Part shown: positions 1 to 12,000 of the stretch, piece after piece
Layout of the letters: every line of letters begins with the position of its first letter
Numbering within the stretch: position 1 is the stretch's first letter
Assembly: GCA_950097015.1 (NCBI GenBank)
Contig: CATNEN010000011.1
Coordinates: forward strand, 310,001 to 374,000
Length of the DNA stretch: 64,000 nucleotides
Source: Macrostomum hystrix
Lineage: Eukaryota > Platyhelminthes > Macrostomidae
Direction of reading: 5' to 3'
Program-made: the position numbers and the translations under genes
The notes under the pieces: model-generated
Told to the model about the DNA's origin: nothing
Seen by the model: the letters and a program-made list of their open reading frames with translations, nothing else
Database searches by the model: none

Positions 1-2
1 AT

Positions 3-3000
3 GTGGGCTGCGCAGACAACTGCCTGGTGCGGTACGATGATGAGCGGCGAGCCATCCGGGTGCTGTACCGACCGACAGCCTCAACCTCACCCAGACACCC
101 AGAGACAATTGCTGAGGAGGCCGAAGAGGAGGACGAGCAGGTGAACCTTGATTAACATGGTTTTAATTTGTACTCGCACATGGTGCTCATATTCATTCGA
201 TAAAATTGGCCTGATCGTGCCAGGCGCCACAGCAAGCCGTTGTCACAGCTCCGTCGGCCCAACCAGTCTCATTCGAGCACATTTCTCTATCAACCCGTGG
301 CCTGTACGCTGCTGGTGACTTCCTTCACCTTGTAACATTCGCTCCTGGCGGCGGTGACTTCTACATCCGCGGCGTTGAGCCAATCGAAACCGGACTGGTT
401 GGTTTGGCCGTGTCCAGCCTGAGCGCCAACATGCGGCACGCCAAGCTGGCCGTCGGAACCCGTGACGGAGGAGTTCACCTGTTGAGCGTGGACAATGCCA
501 GCCACGGCGCGACGGCTGTTCCAGTCTACCGCTGTCGCTCCGGCGGCTTCGTTGGAGCAGTCACTCTGCCCGGCGGCTCCGGAAATCTTGTGGCTGTGAG
601 TCAGGAGTAACATTATTTAACAATTGATAGATAATTTTGACGGTGCGGGTATGGTTGCACCCATTTTGAATCAGAATGCCGAAAACCCAAACCCAAGTAC
701 GAATGCTGTTGTTCTTCGACCAAGAGTTCATCGCCCATATCAGTATCAGCTTAGTCAAAGTGCAGTCAGTATCAGCTTTTCGCAGGCCTTTTATTATTTT
801 CGTTTCAGTTCAGTGAAATTTCAACTCGAATATTTCAGACTGTTCGAGCCAGCGGCTTAGTGCAAGTGTGGGATTCAGGCTCAGGTGGCGCGCTGCTGTC
901 TTCGCTGGAGCTGGGTGTCGAAGTGAGTATATAGTTTTGAGGTTGAAGAAATAGAGCGAAGCTCGTAATCATATATCCCAAATATTCAAACAATTGAATT
1001 GAAAGTTACATTGACTTAGCTGCAGGGTGGTCTACGGGCACACCGGGGAGGCAAGGGTCGCCCATACCGCTAACCTTTGTAGGCCTGCAGGCAAACAATG
1101 TACATAGACTTACGATCTAAAAAACGATCAGCTACCTCTACTGGCTCTTAAATCTCAGACTGGCAACGCAATGCGGACAGCTGAATGCTGATAAGCCTAA
1201 ATCCAACAATCTTAATCGCATTTCCAGGCGGCCTCCTTTGCCGGCAACCCCACAGCAAACGTGGCCCTCGTAGGCGGCCTGGACGGATCCGTCTCTGCCA
1301 TAGATTTTAGCAAACCGCGCGAGCCACGCCTCCTGTGCCGCCGCCAGCTGCACCAGGCTTGTCCCGTTGCCAAGATTGTCGTGGACCCAACTGGCCGCCT
1401 GTTTGTCACCGCCGCAGCCGATGGTCGAGCCTTCATTGGGTGGGCTCGGCCGTCGAGGTCATTTGACATCCTCGGCGGAGTGTCGGTGCCCGGCCAGGTA
1501 CAGGATATGTCCGTCTGCGGCATCAGCAGCGGCGGCGGTGCCGTTCAGGTGCTGGCATTGGCCAAGCTGCCCGGTCAGAAGGATCCTGGTCACGTGACGT
1601 TCTTCGAGATTAGCGACGAGCTAATGAAAAGTGAGTGCCGCTCGGATGCCTGCTAAGCAAAGTAGGTAAATTGATACATTTATTCTGAAAGGGCCTCGTC
1701 CGCCCACAATTTTGCACCCACAGACCCGTCCCAGTTCTATGGGCCAAGCCGTGGCCTCTTCGATGACGCCGCTGTGAAGCGGCAGGCCTTCAGGCTGGAT
1801 GCCAGCGGCTACGGCTGCACTCTATTCGGCGGTGATCGGCCCCGCTTTTACACCATCAGCAAAAGCACCCGGCAGTTGCTACTCTATCCGCTGCCCACTA
1901 GCCAGGTAAATAAGGGCCGGCATAGCAACAAAAGTAGTCGTGAACTATTTAATCAATTGATCCAGTTCAATAGTCGGCTCCCTCATCTTCCATCTCCCTA
2001 ATCTCTGTGTGCTATGTGAACTTGCAGCAGAAAATAAACGCAGCAAATTTAGCTCTCCGCGATGCCAAGGTATTGTCGGCAGTTTTTTTTCACAGTTTTT
2101 CCTTTTTTAATTTAGCTTTTAGCACGCCTAAGTATTTTTCTCTGAAACAGCCAACCAACCACATGACCACTGGTTCCGCTGTCTTCCCTGCTGCCCTTTT
2201 AGGCCAACTATGCCGATGAGCATAAAAAGGTATTGCCGATTTTATCTCTTTCCTCTAGAGTTTTCCTGCACTTTGTCTACTCACCTCGAATTATTTCTCT
2301 GTTATTCGAAGTTTATTGGATGACGAAAAACTAAATTTCTGCTTTGCTGCGCACAGGGCGACATAACTGAGGAGGAAAAGCGGCTGGTAAAAATGCTTGA
2401 TTTTTTTAGCTGCACGCGTCTTTTACTCAGGAAAAATTATTTTCTTTTGCTGTCATTTGATTTGTCTTTAGGTTGTTGAGCATATCTTTAAGATTCTCGT
2501 TTTACTGTTTTTATTCTAGCTTCGCATCAAGCAGGCAACTCTGCAGCGCACAGAGGTACTAAGCTAGCAACTGTTTTTACTCGCTAATATTTTTGCACTT
2601 TCCATGCTACTTTTAGCATGTCACGTGCGCCGTTATCTAGGAGTTTTTTATCGATAGAAAAACTAAATTCAGAGACAAGCACAGTGACAAAGACTGCGCC
2701 CTGTGCTTCATGTTTCATCTCCCATAGACACAGCGCAGGCTCTCTGTGGACATTGGCAGCCCAGCCATGCAGCAGTCGGTGAGAATGAAGCAGCCACAGA
2801 CTTCGCATGCCGTAGATTTCAATCACAGACGAAACATAAGATTAGATTGTTTTATACCATAGAATCACCACTGATTAGCAGGTTTGCTTACAAACGAACA
2901 CGACTTCCTAGCACACATAGATCATTAGCTCATGCTGTCAAATTAATCTACGGTTCATTTTCAGTTTCTCGAACTCTACGACAAGGTAATCCATAGAGTA

Positions 3001-6000
3001 TTTATCTATTTATCTTGAGGTAATCTATTTCGAATATCATCGGCCAACGTTTACATTTTCAAAGCATTTTGTTTGAACTGCTGATCCAAAGTTTCTTGCA
3101 TGTATTCGAAGTCAAAGCTATGATTTTGTCGATCCAAACTTAAATCAAAATCACACTACATTGCTAACGAAAGAACACAAATTTGGCGTTGAATTTGCTA
3201 GGCAAAGCGCCGAATGACCCTGTTTGTGCAGAATGTGCCTCAGGTGAACCAGGTAAAAGTTTCTTTCGCCTCCGTTTCGTGGATAAACGATTTCGGGTTC
3301 GCTTATTATCAGAGTGACAATTCTGTCTCGTGTGAGTTTGTGTCTCTCTCACAGCAAGATCAGATCTCACGCGTTGAATTTCCGTTTTAGACAGCATTAG
3401 AAGTAAAACAGGTCCCGTGAACTCGAAATTATTGCTTGCGTGTGTTTACAGAAATTCACAATAATTATTCACATTTTTTCGTGCTCTCACACTGAGCTGG
3501 CCAACTTGTGTTCTTCATGAATAACCCAAACGAAAACAACTTTATGGATGAGCTTTCTAGATCCATGTCTGTAAAATTCTGACCGAAATTTTATTAATTT
3601 GCTCGCAATTGAATGTACTGTTACGAGCACTTGAGTAGTTATTATGCCACACGCTCATTTTTGATGGGCAAAATAAAAGTTCTAACTCTCCGAAATAAAT
3701 CTTGACACTCGGTAACCGCGTCAATCATTGTGAAGATTCATCGCAGGCACGAGGAAGAACCGGTAATTTACTGATGTGTGACTAATCATGGTCAAATACT
3801 TTAAACAAGCCTAAAATAGTAGCAAACGTGGAAAATATGTAATTTCTTTACAACTTCATGTTGTCTAGATAGTGGAACAGACGATACCAGAGCAAGCTAT
3901 TGAGGATTCTGACAGTGAGGTTTGTAAAGTGTTCGGTTTTCAGCGTCGGGGGTCTGTTTGCGGATCACATTTAATGTGCTTCTCACTGTTAGCTGCAGAT
4001 GCTTATTTAAATTTACTAAATTTTGTTCTTTTACTCTTTTTAAGGAATGAATTTTTGTGTTTAGTGATTCTCTGAGTGCAACAGACTATTTTCATGCCAC
4101 AGTCAAACAGCCAGCCAGCTTACTTGCAAAGCTCGCTTCTTAATACAGCAGTCGCAACGGCCAGAGTCCATGCAGTCAGCGGCAACGGGTTCAGAAACGC
4201 CCGATCTTGAGCCGGTCTTCACCAGCCGCGGACCTAAGTCGTCCATTGACCTGTCCGCTTCGCTGAATCTTCACACGGGAATGTATGGCGAGCGCCATCC
4301 CAACCCTCAGCGGAGAGCTTTGGGCCAGCAGAGACTGGCGGATGAGAGGCGCTCTCAGGTGTTCTTGAAAGCCTCTTTGGCTGCTGTTATCCAAATAGCC
4401 TGGCTCTAATTGCTTCCGCAAAATTCGCTGTCTAAATTATTCACGCCTGAGCAGAGCTTAAGTTGGGCATGAAGCTATCAGCGGCAGCCAGTCATTCAAC
4501 AGACAGCAGCATAAAATTATAAGTTCAATATCTCGCAGCTTCGACGAAATAATAGTTGCTTTCTCGTCTGCCTAGCCTTTTCAGATTTTTTTCAGAATTT
4601 TTATCGCAAAATTAATTTGTTCACGGTGTCGCTAGACTGTAGCCCACAGATGTTTCGTTTTAGCATCTGACTGATCTGTTCACTTTTAGGCATCACAAAT
4701 ATTGATTTTCTTGAATACGCGAATGAGATAAAAGCATCGTGATTGCACATTTCAGATTTGCTTGCATTTATGCGTCGTAAAAACACAACTTTAATTTTTT
4801 AATACCCGGAAATTCGCAGGACGAAGTACCAGAGGACCAGATTCTATCAGCGAATGTTTCTGCATCGCCAGAGATTTTTGCCGAGGACTCGGAGATGCAG
4901 CTGAAGATTCACCTGTCCAAGATGGCGCTTCTTGTGTACGGCTGTGACGGTGACGTGACTGTGGTCGATTTGGACAAAAATGCAAGTCTACTACTGGTAC
5001 ATGTATAAACAAAAGAGTTGGTCAAGATACGGAAAAGCTTAGCTAAAATTCCGCGAACTTTTGGACACCCCTCGTTGTTTATCCCATGAGAAAAAATGGG
5101 CAAATTCGTTAATATATGTGAAATCGAGCATCCAAATCATTATTGCTTAGAATCCTTAGATGCTGAATTTGCTCTTACTAACAAGGCAAAACATCATGAC
5201 TTATTTTCTAAACAGGAGGTTGCTGCCAAAGTTCGCGCTCACACCTACACCAACGGTGGGGTGCTGTCCGCCACCCTGTCGCCTGACGGCAAATCTCTTC
5301 TGACCACCGGCCACGACGGCAGCCTGTGCCATTTCGCCATTAAGTGAGATTCTAGTTTAATTATCTGTATGGTGAGGAATTAAAAAGGGGAATTTTCGCG
5401 CTTCTTATCTTCGAAAATAGGAGTGCTTTTTAATGTGGCTGAGGATCTACAGTCTAAATTACCGTAAGCAGCCCACGAACTGTTTTGTACAGGCTGCCTG
5501 ACCAGCTAGCATCCCACCTAGCAGACTGGGAGCTAGCCTTCAGCTCGGATCGAATGAGCGCAGTGACAGCCGAGAACGAGGCCGCAGCCAGCGCGGAGGC
5601 TTGGACAGCTCCGAGCGGCAGGCCAGTGCGGCGTGCCTCCGAGTCCGAGGACGATGACAGAGCCGCCGACGGAGACTCGGCGACTACTCAGGCAGCCACG
5701 TGGCTTCGCGACCAGGAGCGCCAGGCCCTGGCGGAAGAGGACCGGAAGTACGCGGACAAGAAAAGCGAGCTGCGAGATCGACTGGCGGAGATGCGTGCTC
5801 ACATCAAGGCCATGGTGGACAAGAACGCTGTCGAGGCGGACGATCTGGAACGCCTTGATCCACACGAGTTCGAGCTTGATCTAGACGAGCAGGTCAAGTT
5901 CGGACAGGAGACTGACAACGAGGTGATTCTCTGACGAGCTCGTGGGCTGCTGGGGTTATAACAGTTCTTTTCGAAAGAATTAGGTGCGGAGAAAGTCTTA

Positions 6001-9000
6001 AAAAAACAAATAGGAAACTTTAAAATTAAACTATTTGGGACTATTGGAGACACTCCGCATTGCTTTGACTTCGCTGTGAAGTTAACACGCTCCCAGATAA
6101 ATCCAAACTCAGGTGGCCAGTGTCCGCAAGCGAATCGGCCTAGAAAACCTGGCCAAGAAGTTCCTGGTGGAGGTGATCAAGCGCGAGTGCTGGGAGGAGA
6201 TGGAGGTCAAGGGGCGCAGTATCGTGTCATTCGGCGCGCCTCTGGAGGTGTCCAACTATCCATTGCGGCCGCAGACGCGGGAGGAGCAAGAGCGCCTGGA
6301 CCAGGTGGCCAAGCGCCGAGTGGTGGAGATTCAGGAGGCCAAGGATCGACGAGAGCTGCTGGACGCTCACAGCAAGGATCAGCAGGTATAAGTTTCTGGG
6401 CATGGGTACAATGGGCTATGGTCAATGAGTCTGCGAACTCATTGTGTTTGAGCCCATTAGTCACTTCTTAGTCGGCAATTTCATGATTTTTTATTGACTA
6501 ACCACATAGAGTAGTAATACTTGGAATGTGAAGTATGATGTTCTGTTCAGCTCAACCTGAAAAAGTTAGATTAGTCCGAAAGTCTTAAAGACAATTCCTA
6601 ACTTTTCTGCTAAATTAGGCTTCTTGTACAGTTCACACGATGCACTCTCCCAATTCAAAGCCTCTGGAAGATGTGATCAAAACCCGGTTCAACCTGAAGG
6701 TAAATATATATTTTCACCTAAGGTAGATTTGAACAAGCAGATCAAAATACTCTGCTGGTCTGTGACCACTGTAAATTATGCATTAGACGCTGTGTTTGCT
6801 TTTTGTTGCACGGAATACTGTCAAATGCACCTGCATTATATACTTTGTTATTTGTATCTTGCACATTAAAGATCCATTCTGCATGCTTTTCTGCTTTATG
6901 TCATTGAGCGGCAAATAAGTGTCTAGATGCTTGATGTTTCTGGAATGTGCCTGGTATTTTTGGCCTTTACGCAGTATTTGTATAGCGTCTATACACTGTT
7001 ATATAGCATGTTGTTAGGTTGCTTGTATGATTTATGCCTGATTCTGTTAAGCTTTTTTGGGAGCAGTACACTCTTTTGCGTGTTAAGCATGAGGTTTCGC
7101 CTCCAATCGCACTTTATCCAGCTGCATGGCACATGCATGGTTGCATGTGTTATTACTATTATTGGCACAAGCACTTTACAGAATATAACTATTTCCTAGA
7201 TTTCTCCTATTTAAATATTTAAATCGAAGAGCTAAAACTTCGATCCATTACGTTGTTACATGAATAGTTTCTCCCGAATTTTAGACGGATGGCGAGGATG
7301 AAGAGGAGACACAGGAACAACAAGAGCAGCTGGACTCCATCACACTGCAGGGCAGTGCAGGTATGCATTCAGGGATTTGCTGTGGCACGGCTGGTCTGAT
7401 TTAAAATACCGAGAAAGTTTACAGTCATAGTAAGAGCTTTCATGTACGTCGAGGCCAAAACTTGGAGGGATTATTAAAATTACAGATCGGGAGTGATATG
7501 TCATTTGACGTCAGGATTTTATATTTTAGTAAGCAGTTTCATTCAGAAAGTAACGAAATTTTTTCTGAGACCCCCTGACAGTCATGGGCTGGCTCTTAAG
7601 CAAGAAATGGGCAGCACAGCTCAAGAAATTTGCTCGTTCACTCTTATAACAACATTTGTTCCCTGTCTTATTTCTCCTTGCCATTTGTCCTGTCTGTCTC
7701 ATCTCTCCCAGTCTCTACGCCTTTCTTATATAACTTTCCTATAGTTATTCCTAATTATTCCTTATTTCCTAACGCTCTATAACTTTCCTTGTCCGGCCCG
7801 TTGTCCTTTTGGGTTCTGTTCTTGGGCCGTGAGGAAGCTTGCGACCCTGAGCTTCTAACCTTTGTCGCTTAAGCATTGCACTATAAACAGCTAGTAATTA
7901 CCATAGATACTAAAATAACTAAATAACTAAAATAAAATTATTTTTGTATCTATGCCTATGGTAATTACTTGCAATCAATTGCCATAGCTTTTAATGTTGC
8001 AGCCTTCTCACAGCCACAATAGAGCAGCTTATGTAATATCTTAGAGGAATCTAATACGCTTCAAGCAAACCATGGCTAACAAAAAGTGGCAGTGTAGCGT
8101 TGTTATTCGCTTTGTTATAATCTATCGGTGACTTTGGTGAACTTGTTTTCGCAATCATCTTTAACAACAACGCTCTCCACCGCACACCTGCAAAAACAGT
8201 CGCTTCTGATAAAGGCTCAGGTAAAACTTTTGCTGCAATCACTAACTGGCTAACACTTCCTCCAGCCCGTCTCATTGCCTGTCCTAGGCTTGCTCCGAGC
8301 AGGACTATCTAACTGTCCCACTGTTTGTTTACTAATAATTCGAAGCCGTGCGTCCCTTCTTTACTTACTTTGGCTTTGTGCTTTTGAAGTGAAGAAAGGA
8401 TGTGCAATTCAAGCGTTTTATTAAGTGTGCTAACATTTTCAATTTACACTAAACCAAAGCGATATTTAGATCAATAGAATCGCAGAAAACCAGGAATTAA
8501 TGATATAGTCGCTCGTATCTTTCATTTCGAAACAAAAGCCAAGTTCGTTGTTCTCAGTTTAGCCTCAGTTTATTTATAAGGCAACATCTTGTTGCGCCCT
8601 GGCATTGATTTTTTTATACGAAGCTTTCTTCCATCGCTACTAACAGTAGTGTAGCTGAATGTCAAAACGAATGCTCATAGCAACTTACGTTATCGGTCGA
8701 ATATAATTTATATAATTGATTTATAATAAATAATAAATAATTGATTACACCTGCCCCAATTGGGTCATTTGTGCAGCCGACAGCACAGCCGCAGCTAATG
8801 CGCGGCGCATCTGAAGGCTGCGTACAGCTGTTCAGTCCACGGACTGGGGGGACGCCACACCCACCTTCAATTATCCCAGCTGATGCTGGTACCCATTTAA
8901 CAGCTGGGTGAACTGAAGCAATTTGCAGAGTTAAGTGTCTTGCTAAAGGACGCAAATTGTTCCAGTGGAGTCGGGAATCGAACCCCTGTCCTTCAAGTCG

Positions 9001-12000
9001 TGAGTCCGACGCCCTAACCACTAGGCTACAACCTCGATCATATAGTAATGATGATAACGATCAAATACATATTAAAACATTTTAATCTTCGGTTTAAACT
9101 AATAACAGAAAAATGCAGTGGTTAAAGAGAATGCTAAATAATTAAACGTATTACAGATAAATAAAAACGTACGTTCTTACTAACACTTGATGCTTGGACG
9201 GCAACAGAAACACGCAAAAGAGAACAATGTGCTGAGATAGAACTATTCAAACACGAGATTCAGACCTTTTAAATTAGTTTCGCTAGCAGAAAGCATGCAG
9301 TATAATACGCTGGATTTGAATGCTTTTGATTACATTTGAATCGATGTCGAACCGCTGCTTTTCCGTTTGTCTAGCTGAACGATTTGGAATTCTGAAGTCG
9401 ATGTTCTACTCACAGTTCGAATTGCACACCAGGGAGCAGAAGCTCAACCAGATCGTGCTGCTGCAGGCAAGTAACAACAAAGTAGACGTTATATATATTA
9501 TTTTAAGTCCGCGGAATGTATTGCTTTGCATGGCCAGCCACTATCCTGATGGCATTTTCTAAGTTTACTAATTCAAAAATAAAGAAATGACGCCTGGTAT
9601 ACAGACAATCGGCAAAGCCGCAGCGATGTGTATTTAAGTGTCTTGCTGAAGGACACAAATTTTTCCCTTGCTCTGAGATTAGCTTAAAATGCCTCTAGCT
9701 TAGGAGTCCTTGCCATGGGGTGCATTACTTCAAAGTTCATGCATATGTAGCATCTAAGGCTTTGTATTTCCAACAAAACTGTATATCGTAAGTTCAAACA
9801 ATCACTCGACATGCACTAAAATGTAAAGCCATCGAGCTAACTTTATTTAAGAATATCTTAAGCCGAAGCTTCAAGATTCGGGACGTTCCGAATAAAGCTC
9901 TCAAACACACCCATTATTGACATTCAGGACTCGATCCGCCACATTAAGACCGGCTTTAACAAGGCATTCAACGATGTATACAAGAAGAAAGAGCAGGAGA
10001 TGGGCAAGATTCGAGAACGCAACCTGCGCGTCAAGAAGATCGTCTCCGACCTAGGCCTGCCGATGAGTGTTACGGATCCGAACTTCGTCGCAGCGGAGAA
10101 GCCGGAGCTCCTGTTCACGGTCAGTGACAGTGAAGTCACGGTGGAGAAGTATCTGACACCGGAGCAACGGAAAAAGCTGGAGGAGGAGCGCCAGGCTGAG
10201 GAGGATAGGCTGCGCCGCGAGCGGCTGGACAACTGGCGAGAGCGCGGCCTGGACCAGATGATGGGCGGCGTGCTGGAGGTGCACAAGGAAGACGAACTGA
10301 AGAAGGACATTCCCAAGCCCGCCTTCATGGTTAACAAGCAGGTCAGCGAGGTGTCATGCGTTCATTGAGAAACAACCCGCATTTCCGAAGTATTAGTAGC
10401 TCGTATATTTAATATCCTAAACCAAATCATAGTATCCTAGACGTAATCCTAAAATATTATGATAACTGTATTCTAAAAGCTAAACGTACTTTGATCTACT
10501 TAAGAAACCGAGCGGTCTGCCTGTTCCACTGATCTGTCCTTAAAATGATTCTCTGTAGTCTAAAAACTCATAACATTTTATTTGCATATAACTCGTATAT
10601 ACATAGACTTATACGATACGCTTTACTAGAATAGTACCTCGTGTCAAACAGTTTAAAAAGTGGCATTCCTAGTCTAACTTCTTTCCAAACTTTCAACTAC
10701 AGGAGACCGAGTGGAACGAAGACGAGCGCAAAGCGGCCGAAGACTATGAACGCCGAGTCCGCGAGCTGCAGGAGGAACGTGAGAAATACCGCAAGCAGCT
10801 GGAGGCCGAGCTAAAGAAGCTGCAGGTGAGAGCGGAGAATAGAATTGAGAATACGTTTGTATAGTGATGACACAAGCCCGATTGGGTAAGATGTACAGTC
10901 AGTATACCGCCGCAGCTATTGCGCGATGCTGTGCAAAGGCTGTGCGCAAAGTCTGTTTAGTGCGTAGATTAAGGAGGCCGACACACCCACCCAAGTTTCT
11001 ACGCCAGCTAATGATTAGTAGAAATTTTACAGCAGTTTAAACTGAGGCGCCAGGGATTTAAGTAAGTGTCTTGCTCATTGCTAAAACGACACAATTTTTT
11101 CCTTTGGGCAGAGATTCGAACTCCTAACCTCTCTGCCTGACCACAAGCTCGCTGTAGTGTAGAATGGGCAACCTCAGATACAGGGTCGAGCTGGAATACC
11201 GCTTTAAAAACACATTGAAGAAATTTGCAATTCTTTTAAAAGACTAAGGAGATGGAAGCTGATCTGAGACACCCGGGTTAAAAAAATATTGATTTAGCAA
11301 TTGAACTGTTGAATTTTCTGTCATACCGTTGTTCCCTAACGCCTCAATCCGCTGCCCAGAGCCTGACAGAGGACAACATGGCCGCCTTCGATCAAGAGCT
11401 CCGTCAGCTCTTCACGCTCAAGGTGAAAACCCAGTCAGCTGTGGTGCATGAGGAGCTGAAGATCTACCGCCTTCGACTAGCCCTGCTCATCGAGGAGGAG
11501 CTGTCCGTGCGCGAGACTGAGCTGGCCTGCCTGCTGCAGAAGCGCCGCGCCGCCCTTGAGGAGCTCGGCCCACTGATTGAGCGCAGCCGGAAGCTGGTGA
11601 AGACACAGGACGAACAGATCCAGTACGCCAAGTCTGACAACGAGTACCTGGAGAAGAACTTCTCCGCCTTCAAGAAGGAGTTCCCTGATGCATCCGCAGC
11701 AATGGCTGACGCTCTGCACAAGATGTTCAAGAAGAAGCTGCCTCAGTGAGCTTTTAGTACTGTTGCAGTATAAGGGGCACTAAAGATAGGCCAGATTATT
11801 ATAAAGAATAGCGTTTCGAATCCAATGTTGACAAAGGTAAAGATGTAGATTGACGATAAGGCCGTAAATGAATATAGTACGAGTATATAAAAGCCCGAGG
11901 CATCAAAGTATCATACAATAATAAATACTCCACCTTTAATCTTCACAAACCTCCCAGGTTGAAGATCAAAGCTGGCCTTGGAGACGCACCGTTCAATCCA

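Noticed and set aside
3747-3762. Extra micro-exon between an AG and ggtaat in CFAP43
   Set aside because: Using the GT donor gives 16 nt, which breaks the frame, and a 15-nt version has no GT donor.
6076-6471. Gly/Gln-rich 131-codon frame
   Set aside because: Out-of-frame shadow of the CFAP43 exon 6113-6385, whose own frame matches the family.
8960-9037. Possible tRNA gene (clear A and B boxes)
   Set aside because: The cloverleaf is incomplete and the sequence continues into a SINE body, so it is a tRNA-derived SINE head.
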